Shown here piece after piece: positions 23,641 through 35,308 of a stretch of DNA of 64,000 nt. Source of the stretch: Sinonovacula constricta. Lineage: Eukaryota > Mollusca > Bivalvia > Cardiida > Solecurtidae. Position 1 is the first letter of the stretch, and every line of letters begins with the position of its first letter. The notes beneath the pieces were generated by a model. That model was not told where the DNA came from. It was given only the letters and a program-made list of their open reading frames with translations, and searched no databases. Location of the stretch: NCBI GenBank assembly GCA_007844125.1, contig CM017561.1, positions 31,733,889-31,797,888 of the forward strand, given 5' to 3'. A program made the translations under genes and the position numbers.

Positions 23641-24822
23641 AGCTACATATAGTATTACCCCTTGGAGCAACTGGTTCAACTTGTTTATAAATCTTGTTTA
23701 TAAAGAAAATTCTTCCCATATCTTCACTTTTAAACATTATATACAAAGATCTAAATGTCTCACTAAATACCCTTAAAGAACTTTTTTTTAATAATTAATT
23801 TCTTTCAAAGCTCAAGACCCACTGTTCCAGGCTTTTTTAGATCTCTGCAATTCTCAGCGATTCTTCGTCACCCATGCAATTAAAGAAGGTATCCCCCCAC
23901 TTCCAAGCCAAAAAATAATATTAACAAAAATGCAAACGGGTTACAGTTAACATGAATGTCTTGCCAAAAGTGGTTTATTAGTGTCCTCGCTTTGTTTGGG
24001 CATTGCTATGAAACACTACCAACATGAGTTTAGTAGAGTGAATGCACCTTGCTATTTTTAGAATCAGCCTCAAGGAGTTGGAACATCTTGGCAGCAAACA
24101 TTTTGATAGATTAACAAGATTCTGTTGTTGTTAATGCTATAAGTAAAGTGTTAAGTATCAATAATTTGGTACAAAATTCTGTCATTGAAAAAGTATTTTA
24201 CAAATCCATTTGGCGCAGAAAATCCCATTTTATCCGAAAAAACATTAGATAATGGTGAAAAGTAAAATTAAGAATTTTTTCGTGACAAACTTTCTCTGAA
24301 TTGTGAAAAATTATGTCAATGATTTTCTATTGTATCATTTCATGTAATGTCAATGGGGTTTCATGACAAATTGTCAGATACCATTTTTAACTTTCGTTTT
24401 TAATCTTTTTTCTAGCACTACTTTAAATATATCTCATATTTTAATATTAGAAGCATGTCAAAATAGACAATGCAAGTAAAACCCCAACATGTTAATCTTA
24501 TTGTCCCATTCTTTGATGCAAGGCAAACACTATTATGATCAGTACATCAGGAATAATTGTGGAAAAGCTAGGCAAACACTATTATGATCATGTGGGAAAG
24601 TGTGCTCAAAGGAAAATACAATTAAAACAGTTTGACCAATATGTTTGAATATCCTGATGAATTTAAGATACTCACCTGCCAACTTTAAATAGAAATCTAT
24701 TTTTATTCATAATTTGTTTCCCTGCTTGAATGATACTTGGTAAGTCTCTAACAAATATTGTCTTAAGTTGCTATCTTGGGATAAACAGTATTGGAAAAGA
24801 AAACAAAGCCACTTCATGATAT
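23641..24822. other. non-coding stretch, no gene seen
   Basis: AT-rich sequence downstream of the RNA-binding protein gene. A 20-base phrase, GGCAAACACTATTATGATCA, occurs twice about 50 bases apart (24521 and 24571). No exon recognised. Confidence 0.5.
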
Positions 24823-24828
24823 TTTATT
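24823..24828 (-). terminator. candidate poly(A) signal of the RNA-binding protein gene
   Basis: AATAAA on the minus strand about 450 bases after the stop codon at 25276. Other A/T-rich hexamers are near, so the choice is tentative. Confidence 0.4.
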
Positions 24829-25275
24829 ACATAAAAAGAAAACACAACACCTTTTATGTGCAATGATTTTGCCTACAGAAAACAGAACTTCAATTCAATA
24901 GTATTCATATAAATGATCTAAAAAAGGGACTACATTAAAAATGATGTTAAGAAAATAAAAGGAAGAGAATAGACCAAGAAAAGTAACCAACTGATGACTT
25001 TGTCATGAAACTAAAATATATTATCGCAACAAATCATGTATTGTCTATAACACACAAATTAGGTTAAGCAAACAAAAATGTTATTGACTGTCACAAAATC
25101 TCTAAGTAAAATAATGATGGCTACTTATCATAGATGGAATAGAACCTTTGGTTCAACAAAGAGAGTTCTATGATCATTATTGAAAAAGAAATCTAGTTAA
25201 ATTGTTTTGCTCCTTGACCGTACCGTACAGTTATAATATACTATATGGACATGGACACAAAACTGTGGCTCTGAA

Positions 25276-28200
25276 CTAGAATCTGCTCCATCCTCCTCTT
25301 CCTCCGCCATAGCCACCTGAAATATTTGTAGAATATACATCGTGACCATGGTTACTATTAATAAGTACTAGACAGTAAGTTGTCTGTTCAAACAATGAAA
25401 ATGACAATTTACTTTTTAAAATAAATTGAATTAATATGACAAGGACTTATGTTTTCCTGTTTTTCTGCTTAATTATCTCTTATCATTCCTTAGCAGCCCA
25501 AATCAATACTTTGAATATAATTTTCTTACAACTACAATGTACTTGCAAATGTGTCTAAGGATATTGCTAGAGACTTTGTTGCAAATGATTCAGATCCTGA
25601 TCAGAGAGCTCCCACACTTCACTGTCCGGATTTCAAGTTTTATGTAGATAAGGGCTACATAGCTGTTACACAAGAATACATCAGCTGGTTTATATACTGA
25701 TTACTGACTAGTAACTTGAGTGCTTTATATAAATTGTAATGTTCACAGAAAGAACATAAATGAACTTCAATGGATCTTTATTATTTTATTTTATATTATT
25801 GACTCACGATAAGTTAAAGGGTGGGTTAAAGTTAATGTTGGTGTATAATTATACAACTTCTTGAAAGTCCTAGTTGACTTAAGGATTGTGTTTTGCTCTA
25901 TACATCTGACTAACACAACTACTGTGACAAAAAAAAAACAGGAAAAGAATGGAGGAGGAAGACCCCTACCAATCTATAGGAAGAACCACTCATGTTCATC
26001 AGAAACCACAGTACTTTCTCTGACTGTGTCTCTTTATACCATGCTGTCAGGGAATACGAATAATGAATCATTAATTTATAAACATCAGGCTCTTTTTCAG
26101 AAAAATGGAAAAAATAACGACCATCACTTTTTGTTTGCTTAGTTTCAAATCTGGTTGCATGAACTCAATGATTTGGTTTTATTTCATATTTGATAGAAAT
26201 ATAAATAAATATTTCTATATATATGTGTTATATACATAAATGTATTTTATATAACCATTAATTTTTTTTTACTTAATATTTTTTTCCTTTAAAAATATCA
26301 AACATTTTTTACCAAAAAGTTCTTTCGACCAAGTCATGACAAGCAACACAAAGCAATATTCTTTTAACAATACATTTGCAGTTAATATGTAATAAAAAAA
26401 ATACCTTCCTAATACAATTTATGCAAACAGATTTGAAACTAAGCACAAAAATGTAATGGCCGTTATTTTTTCAAGTTGAAAAAGAGCCATCACTGTTTAT
26501 CCCTTAATCTTAAAGTTTGTATTCACACACATCCAATGTTTATTAAGTCCAGGTATAATTACCTCTCTGATTTCCATATGGCTTTTTGGGTGCTCCAGCA
26601 TAGTCCTGATAGTCTGACTTGCGTTTGGCCCCTACCTGGTAGCTGTTATAGCCCTGGTTGTACCCTCCACCATAGCTACCACCATAGTCTTGATACCTGC
26701 ACACACCATATTTTTTTTTCAAGGCTTTATTTACAAAACATAACCATTTGTTACAGTTCAAATTCTTTATTATTTGCTAACAACAATGCATCGGTAGCCA
26801 GACTGAGACAAATTGCCAAAAACTTGGCCACATATAGTGCTGATCTCGACTTGACTGATCTGACCAAAAAATCCTATTTTTAGTAACAGTGACCTAGACT
26901 TTGGTCCGTATTTGACTCTTACTTGATGAAAATAGTCCTGTAAATGTTTATGCAAATATTGTTTACGTGTGTAGATGTTGTGCCTGTAAGAAATTTTGTA
27001 ACAAAAGCTATTTTAGTAAGTAAGAGTGACCTTGACCCTACTGACCTGAAAATCTTCCTCTTCCTTTAGGTATCAACCTACTAAATTTGATCATCATATG
27101 CCTATCATTTAGTTAGTGATTTTACAGAAACAAAAGTATATGCAGTCCCTTAAATAATACAGCTTGTAAAAAAAGAAAAATCATTATATTTTCTTCTGAC
27201 CACACTGTAAGAAATACCTCTACACGTTTTAACAAGCCTTACATATCTATAAATCTACTACTACCACCAAACTGCTAAAACTGTATTTACAAATAATGTT
27301 TTTGATTCTGTTTCTTAATTTCATGGAATATAATAATGTCTTAATTAAAACAAGGAATGAAGCTTAGAAAGAATAAACACTCTTACCTTCCCATTCCACC
27401 TGATGCCTGATAATTTCCTGCATAACCTAAAGCAGGAAAGTGATCGCAATGAAAGTTTGAACATTGAGAAGAAAATATTGTTTTATATAAACAGTCCATA
27501 TTTTAATGCTGTCAATATTTTTAAGATAATATTAAGAAAAACAAACAATAAAGGGAGAGAAATGTTGGCTTTCAAAATTCCAACTGAACTGTTTATCATT
27601 TTCAACTGACTTTAAATCATCTCCTTATATTGTATGTGTTTTCGGTTACTTAACACTATCTTTATTAAATGCAACAACAAAAACATCCTATGTGCATGTA
27701 TTTCTTTCAGAAGTTGAACAAAACAATATTGATCTCTTTGCAAAAATAATAAAAAATAATAATGAAAAACAACAGGTTAAAATGTCTATAATATGAACTT
27801 AAGGTAAACTTACATACTTTGTTACAAAGGAAACAACTTAGTCAGTTGTTACTAAATTTATACAATATATATGTAATAGCCCCTACCTCCGCCACCATAT
27901 CCTCCACGCCCACATTCAGCAGGGGACGAGGACCTTGGTTGCCTCTGGGTGCTCCACCTCCACGGTTACTGGTAAATGGTCGCTTGTTGCCTGACTGTGT
28001 GCGATTGTGTTTGTTGGCTTCCAGCTGTTTCTTCTTTTCTTCCTCTGAAATACAGCATGCAAACAAAAAATGTGAAATGGGACAAAGAAAAACAGCAATT
28101 AACAAAGTGTGAATTAAACTTTAAAAACACAAACATCAAGAGAAGACATTACTAAAACAATACGAGATAAACCTGCATCTTATCAGAAATAGCAAGCTGA

Positions 28201-30883
28201 TAACTGCTTCCTTTTCATCAGCGATGCTCTAATCAGCTTGCATGTTCCTCTTTTTGTCTGTTTTGAACAAATATTATAAAAGACTCTTTCTAAATGCATT
28301 CTTCCATGACTTATCAAAAGCCATACATAAAACTTTAAATCCAAATTGTTCCTTACCTACCATATCAAACTTTGTATACCTTTATATGAAACATCGTATC
28401 AGATTTGTTTAACTGTAATTCAATTATCACTTGCTTTTTAAACCTTTGCCAACTTTATTACATAAATAACACTCGTTATTTAATTTATGCAGATCAATTA
28501 AAATAACTTACCATAGTTGGGAGCGTTACGGACTATTTTCACTTTCTGGCCCTCAATCTCTATCTCACTGTTAGATTTCAGGACCTCCAGAGCTTTCTCT
28601 TGGCTCTCAAATTCCAGGATACCAAACCTGCAATCAATTTCACATAACCTCATTAAATCAAAGGCCAGAATAAAACAATGGCATCACACAACTGAGCTAC
28701 TTTAAAAGCTGGACATGAAAACTTTCTGACTAGCAAGAAGTTGCCAAGAAAAACAAAACAAAGGGCAATAATTTAGGAATAAACAATACCATTTGTGATA
28801 TCGCACCTCTATGAACAACTAAACTTCAATATCAAGCAATGCAGGTATTAACAGATTTCCAATAGAAGTTGTCCGTCCAATGGACTGAAATAGGCGTTAA
28901 GAATACATGCAAGTTTTGTAGTTTATTGTACACTTATTAGCATTCATTTATCTGTTTAATCTGATGGTAAGAGGATAAAAATTTATCTTGTTCACATTTG
29001 AATGCTTATATGTGAAAGCCTGACATACCACTGGAAGTTATGCTGTGACACTGTGATTGTTTTAGCCTCAGGAAACTTCTCTGTGAGACTATCCTTGCCT
29101 GTATCTTTGTCCACATAGGTGGCATACAGTGAGCGGCGCTGGAGATCCACTGAATGAGAAATTAAAAAAACATTAAGACAATCACCTTTTAAAATAGCAT
29201 TGCATCAAACTAAGAAAAATGTAAATTAAAGCATTATATGCTTTCTATTTTCACAATCAGTTATGTGTGAAGCTTCTTTTTAAAAAGAGTACAAAAAAAC
29301 AAGTGAGATACACATAGGTGAGTTTGTACTTTTCTCATTCCAAATGTTACTTACATTTTTGTTTTGCTTGTTCTTGCTTCAGTCTCCTCTGCTCTGCAGT
29401 AAAGGCTCTCACCTCTAGAAGAATTTTTAATAAGAGGTTTAGCATATAAGAAAGCTTTAGGCAAGTATGCCATATTTTGATGTTAATTTGAAAATTTCAG
29501 TCATATGACTATTAATTAAAAGAATTATTGTGTACAAAAAAAAAAAATGTAACAAGTTAAAAAAATCTTTTATGAAATGAAATAACAAATTATACATACA
29601 CTAAATAATAAAACTGTTTAGTAACATAACCTTTAATGTTTATATTTAAACAAAAAAAACTGTTAAAATCTAAACAATCTCTCTTTTTTATAAGAAAACT
29701 TTTGTTAAAGCCTAAGAGTCTTTAATATTTTGTCAAAAAAATAAAACTGACCTTCAATGTGTTTCTTAAACTCCTCGGGGAACTTGACGGAGACATCCCT
29801 CTGTGGATTCAACTTCAGGTTACTGAGTCTGTCATACAAGACAAGCAGGTACTCCTGGCTACGGATCTCAAACGGTAAAGTCACATACCTGAAAAAATAT
29901 GAATTGAAAAGAATGACTATTATGACCTTGATAACATGACCTGAAGGACTTAATAAAGGGGACTGTGATAAATTTTTAAAATCCTGTTAATTGCAGTAAG
30001 CATTAGAAAGCATAATCATTTTAATTCCGTCTCTGGGTTTATTTTCTTTACAATTTAGAAAATTTTTAACAACAATTTTGAATAAACTAATTAAATTAAT
30101 GTAACATAATACTAATATTTACGACTTGTGTAAACAAACTTAAGCAAAACAGATATGTTGCTACCAGTAGAAACAACCATTTACCCAAGCTTATCTGTCT
30201 GATCAGAGTCCAGGATTGGGACTGTATCAAAGTTTATATCAAAGCGCTGAGCCATTGCCATCAGCTTGTTGAGTTCAGGGGTGGACAAATCCTCTTGTTT
30301 GATAGGTCCAATGGTGAAGGTGATTTTTGTAACTGAAAAACAAAATCATTAGTAAACCATTTAAATTTTTTAACTCAATGTTAGTTATTGTCCTTTCATT
30401 GACAACTACAAACTGTACATTTTAAAGTTTTAAAAGACCAGTTGTTTACAATCGATTGGATGATATTATTTCCTTAAATTATTAGGTTTGTATGAATTAT
30501 AAACTTATTAATTCTTTAAGTATTTATTTCCCAGTAGCTACACTAATCATGTAATAACATTCAAGATCAATGGGGTGTGCAGTCTTGCTCAAAGTCTAGT
30601 CTCTTATAGGCATGAAGATGGTTAAGCATCTGGGGTTTTTTAACCTGAAGTTTAACTTTTAAACTACTTGAAACAGTATATATAAGTGCACAACAGGTAT
30701 TAACTTTTAATGATGTAATACATTACAAACAATGCTACTGAATAAGTTGTCTAGGACTGAATCGTTTTATTTCTATATATGAATTTGAGTTTATAGATCC
30801 TAACTTTTCTTCACCACTCCGGGCTTCTTATCCATCTCCATCTCCTCCTCATTTCCATTGGTGACTTCCCTGTCAAGAGTCAT
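25276..30883 (-). CDS. RRM protein with RGG/YG-rich tail (hnRNP- or nucleolin-like), ten exons
   Basis: Coding exons are 30883-30805, 30332-30185, 29888-29752, 29414-29355, 29149-29029, 28627-28512, 28044-27887, 27417-27387, 26696-26563 and 25316-25276, all GT-AG. Junctions match in phase except exon 7/8, where one extra base is needed; with it the product is 341 residues. The N-terminus is acidic. Residues ~28-110 may be a divergent first RRM (KITFTIGPI, KLGYVTLPFE). A basic linker is at ~122-141. A clearer RRM is at ~143-216 (RNP2-like SLYATYV, RNP1-like WFGILEFES). A Lys/Glu helix follows, then Arg-Gly and Tyr-Gly repeats ending GGRGGWSRF. The layout suggests a nuclear RNA-binding protein. 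I do not recognise the exact family; function beyond RNA binding is unknown. Confidence 0.85.
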
Positions 30884-30914
30884 AGTTGTTATAGCAGAAG
30901 ATACAACAAAGGAG
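30884..30914 (-). other. 5' UTR part of the first coding exon
   Basis: A good acceptor (TCTTTTTCAG) at 30916-30915 precedes the ATG exon, so the transcript starts further right. A candidate non-coding first exon ends at 31360 (TTTCAG|GTAAAA). Another possible donor is at 31143 (AAT|GTAAGT). Confidence 0.5.
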
Positions 30915-31427
30915 CTGAAAAAGAGACAATAAAACATTAATAAACAAATATTTATGTGAATCTGTTATTGTAACATGAAAATAATTTCCAAAGAATCTCC
31001 CTGATAGCTGTAAAAAGACTAAACGAAACAAAGACACACCCAAGCATTGAAAAGAACAAAGTGCCTTCCCTAACATTGCTCTATGGGTTTTAACAGAAGA
31101 GTTGTTATTATTTTTTATGCAAAAATTGCGAAATATTACTTACATTACCCATTTATAGATAATAACTTCTATTCAGAATACTACGTTTACTTTGGATTTG
31201 TTCTTTGTTAAAACGCGAAATCTACTGAAACTGGCGGAATCACAGTTAGATTACTTAATTTAATTTACGTTTATCGCTGCACAATATGATTATTGGTAGA
31301 TATGGGTATATGCTTCACTCTAAACCAAGACTTAAACACAAAACATGGTCGCATTTTACCTGAAAATAATATTTTTTCTTGTAAAAAATTCTGGAAATAC
31401 CAATCAACGCTTCCCTGCCGGATGAAG

Positions 31428-31437
31428 TCTCGCGAGA
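31428..31437. promoter_or_regulatory. TCTCGCGAGA promoter palindrome
   Basis: This 10-base palindrome is a known core-promoter element of animal housekeeping genes. It lies in a short, more GC-rich patch (31405-31475) about 550 bp upstream of the RNA-binding protein's ATG, beyond its likely 5' UTR exon. It fits the start region of that gene. Confidence 0.5.
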
Positions 31438-33729
31438 TTATGATAATTGGTATGCAGTTACCTCCCTTGACAGACTGGTTTACGGTCACTTCGGTAAATG
31501 ACCACTTCGGTAAATTAATCTTATATAGGAATCAGTCCGGTCATTTCTATGTTGTCATCTAATTCATCCTATCAGGATTGTTACGTATATTTTATTTTTG
31601 ACAAACCTTGGACTTAAGTTTATTTTACGAATAAAACAACCATGAACAGGTTACTACAACCAAACATTAATATTTCCCCCTTAAATTTGCATGATGTGTC
31701 TACTGTGCATTTGTCTTATGGTGCTGATGATATATTTTCTAGAAGAGTCACTGTCAATATTTCACCAATAAAATTACACCCGTCTTCCGGGGTTTATATT
31801 TCTTATTCGAGTAATTTATTTCTTTGACAGTCATGTATTTTACGTAACATTTTTAGTAATGTAAAGAATACCCCCGCACAAATGCAGAGTGGACAAAATG
31901 TGTACTTTAATATCTACAGGTGTAATTATAAAAGTTGTAGTACATGTAGATTCCTTAACTGTAACTCCACTGTCAAGTCTACTGTAAATGGCCGTACATT
32001 TAACATTTCCTTACCTTGTGATGTTGATTGACAAAGTAACAACATAATTTATGTTATAACATGAAACCATCCTAACTATAAACTGCAGTACGTTGGGCAA
32101 ACGGGGCGGGCGCTCAAAATTAGATTTCGAGAACATTCATATAAAATCCGTAACGCTCGTCGTTTTAAGAACTACCTTTATAATCATTTTCTAACTACTG
32201 GACATTCTTTAAAACATGTGAACATTCAACCTTTACAAAAAATTGTTTTCGATGACGATGTGTCTAAAGGATTGAAATTACAGGCCAGATACAGTGCCGA
32301 ACTTGATTGGATTAAAAAACTCCATATCCACTCGGTCTTAATGACAATATTCATCAGGCGGGCAATATTTCTAAAAATCCGAACATTGACATCTTTAGTA
32401 TTCTATCTTTACGCAAGCGCAAACGCCGATCTCATGGAATTAGAAAAAAATCATAATCTTAAACGCAGATTTAGGAAAAATGTTTCTATTCAAGATCTGA
32501 ACACACTTATATTCTATCTGGTATTCATCCTTACTTTGTACAGTTACAAATCTACCTTTGAAATCACTAGTTATTTTGGACAATGAGGCAGATAAAATAT
32601 ATTTACGTACTCATCCTTTATATGAGGTGGCTTCCATCATTTAAAAGTATACTACCCATGCTTAAGACCCATATTGATAAACAGTCCTAACACAAACGAC
32701 ATTTCATGAAAATCAAATACTTAATAAAGGGATTGACTTATCGACTTACCTAGTATCTTTCGGGACAAAATATCGTCAAGAAAATCCCCAGTTACTTCGA
32801 AAACAAAGAATCCAATGATTTGTTATAAGTACAAAAAAAAACCCATTAGAGTCTTATTTTTAATTACAACCAGACCTGTAGCAGACCTTAACCTGAATGA
32901 TCCTTCCAGGATTCTTGTAACTGTTCAACCTCACCTTTCAGTTATTTACCTTCGGCCATATCATTACTGGGGATTTAAACATCGTCGATGACTATAATTA
33001 AGAAATTACTCCTTAAGGGCCCGAAATATCGTCTGCCCGATGAAATAGATTTTGACCTTGCTGCAATGAAATAGCTGATGCACTTTAATCTATTTGCCGA
33101 TCGCTGATGTAAAAGAGAAAACAACGATACAGTAGCACTCAATACTTGGAGAAGAAAGCTCTTTTTAAGATAATAAAAATCGCGTTAAATTCTACCGCTC
33201 CCATCCTTCTAGTTTTACCTAGAAACGTTTTATCACTTAAAACATCTAAAACAGTCCTTTCAGAATATTCACGATAAATTTGTACTTGTACCAGCAGACT
33301 AAGCTTCAAACAACATATTTGTGTCTGACGACTATATTACATAATGTACTGAGTGCTGAGTTTATCCACCACCAGTTCTACTCTAGCTCCAACCTTGACT
33401 TTCAGACAGTCATTGACAAACACAAACAGATATTGCACAATTTTAATATCCAAACAAATAGAATCTAAACAAGAAAAACTTCCTTCACTGTACTGGATTC
33501 CCAAGCTTCACAAAACACCATACAAGTCACAATTCATAGCTAATGCCAGCTCTAGCACCACCACTCACATATCTAAACTACTTACGTCTTGCCTTACAGC
33601 CGTTCGCAATCATGTAGTTAAATATTGTGAAAAAGTGTATGAAAATTCAGGAATTAACATTTTTTGGTCTATATTTTTTTTCAGAAGTCTTAGACAAGTT
33701 TCGTACTTTAAACTTCCATTGCTCTGAAG

Positions 33730-34074
33730 CAGGCGCGTATCTGGGCCGTTTTTGAAGTTACGCACAATTACAAGGGAAATAGCCTTTGTACAAATAATTC
33801 AGTTCTTTACTAACGAGTAACAGGTAAAATGCGAGGAACTTAATGCAAAATATGAACGACTAAAATCCTGACGTGTATAAGTGTAATCATTTTAAACCTT
33901 TTTCAACTTGATTGGTGTGGTAATAAGATTTTATAACATAGAATTACGGAAATAAAATATATAATTCCTTACCCGGGTTAGGCATCGACTTTCTTAGTGT
34001 TTTTGGTACTTTTCGATTTTTCGAACGGAGGTTACGCACGTGCGTAAAGTGCGTAATGGCAGAAAACGCGCCTG
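33730..34074. mobile_element. hAT-like MITE inserted in the Penelope RT
   Basis: 345 bp with perfect 9-base inverted ends, CAGGCGCGT, flanked by a perfect 8-base target duplication, CTCTGAAG (33722-33729 and 34075-34082). An 8-base duplication and CAG-type ends are typical of hAT elements. The interior has ACGCAC/GTGCGT subterminal repeats and no transposase. The homologous Penelope copy at ~49335 lacks it. Confidence 0.9.
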
Positions 34075-34738
34075 CTCTGAAGTTAATACTTACGATTTCT
34101 CTACGCTGTACACTTCTTTACCTCATGATTTAATTAAGACCAAACTGATTCTCTTATTGAGAAAACATTTGCTCGAGAGCAACGTCTTTATATTGCATGT
34201 CATGAAAGTAATGCATTTTTAACAACATTTTCTTAGAAAAAGTTACTATGTGGACTTGCTCGGATGTTTGTGAAGCTCTACGTTTCCTAATAGACATATT
34301 TACATAAAATGCGGTGACCACTTTATTTAGACAAGTAATTGGTATTCCTATGGGAACCAACTGTGCACCATTGATTGCAGATTTGTTTTTATACTGCTTT
34401 GAACGTGATTTCATGTTAACTTTATCCCCTTCTAACCAAAGCCACATTATAGAGGCTTTCAATTTAACGTCACGCTATCTTGACGATATTCTACAAAAGA
34501 TAATCCTTTCTTTTCTCAAATAATCCATCTGATTTACCCTCCAGAACTTACCCTTAATAAAGCAAATAACTGACATTTAAATGCAGCATTTCTAGACATT
34601 GAGATCGCTATTTACAATGACAACGTCTTTACTAAAATCTATGACAAGAGAGATGATTTCATCTTTAGTATTGTGAATTATCCATATCTTGAGGTTGATT
34701 CACCTCGTGCTACCTCTTGTGGTATTTACATATCACAA

Positions 34739-35308
34739 CTTAATTCATCCTATAAGGATTGTTACGTGTATTTCCTTTGATGGACATTGAACTTTGGTTC
34801 TTCAATTCCATCTTCACACGAACAGGATGCTACAACCATATATTAGTCTGTGGTCATGTTTGTTCATGATTCAGAAAATTAATTTCATTTGTGGTCAACC
34901 ATTTTTGTGTTGTTTTTCAAATCGATATAATACCATATTCCTTTTCTAAACACTATGTGGACATTATTTTTCGATGACGTCACTACTTTCGTCATAACCT
35001 ATAGAAACTATCAGCGCATAGACAATTGTTTTTCAAATAGATCGTTTTCTTTTCGTTGCTTGCATTTGAGAAACTCATCAGGAAGTGCGAGGTTAGAGCT
35101 CTGTAAAAACCGGTTTAAGCCCCCCAGTCGGTCCATATTGCCGACTGACCGTTCCAAGGCGGTAACTGTCGGGTTTGCTCTTTTCCTTAAATGATTCATC
35201 ATAGATTTGTTCTTACTTTTCGCTTGGCTTGCATGTGAAATACCTTTGTTCTGTGCCTTTTCGGAGTTTGGTATATGTTGCAATACTCATAGGACTTTGT
35301 CATATATT
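34739..35308 (+). mobile_element. family A element inserted in the Penelope RT
   Basis: The RT frame breaks off after a GIYISQL-like end at 34740 and resumes at ~35311. Between lies a 5'-shortened family A copy, from TTAATTCATCCTATAAGG to GGTATATGTTG and CATATATTC, in the same orientation as the host element. Confidence 0.85.

Noticed and set aside
24963..24983. CTGATGA followed by GAAAC
   Set aside because: Stem II would overlap the conserved core and no stems I or III form; chance.
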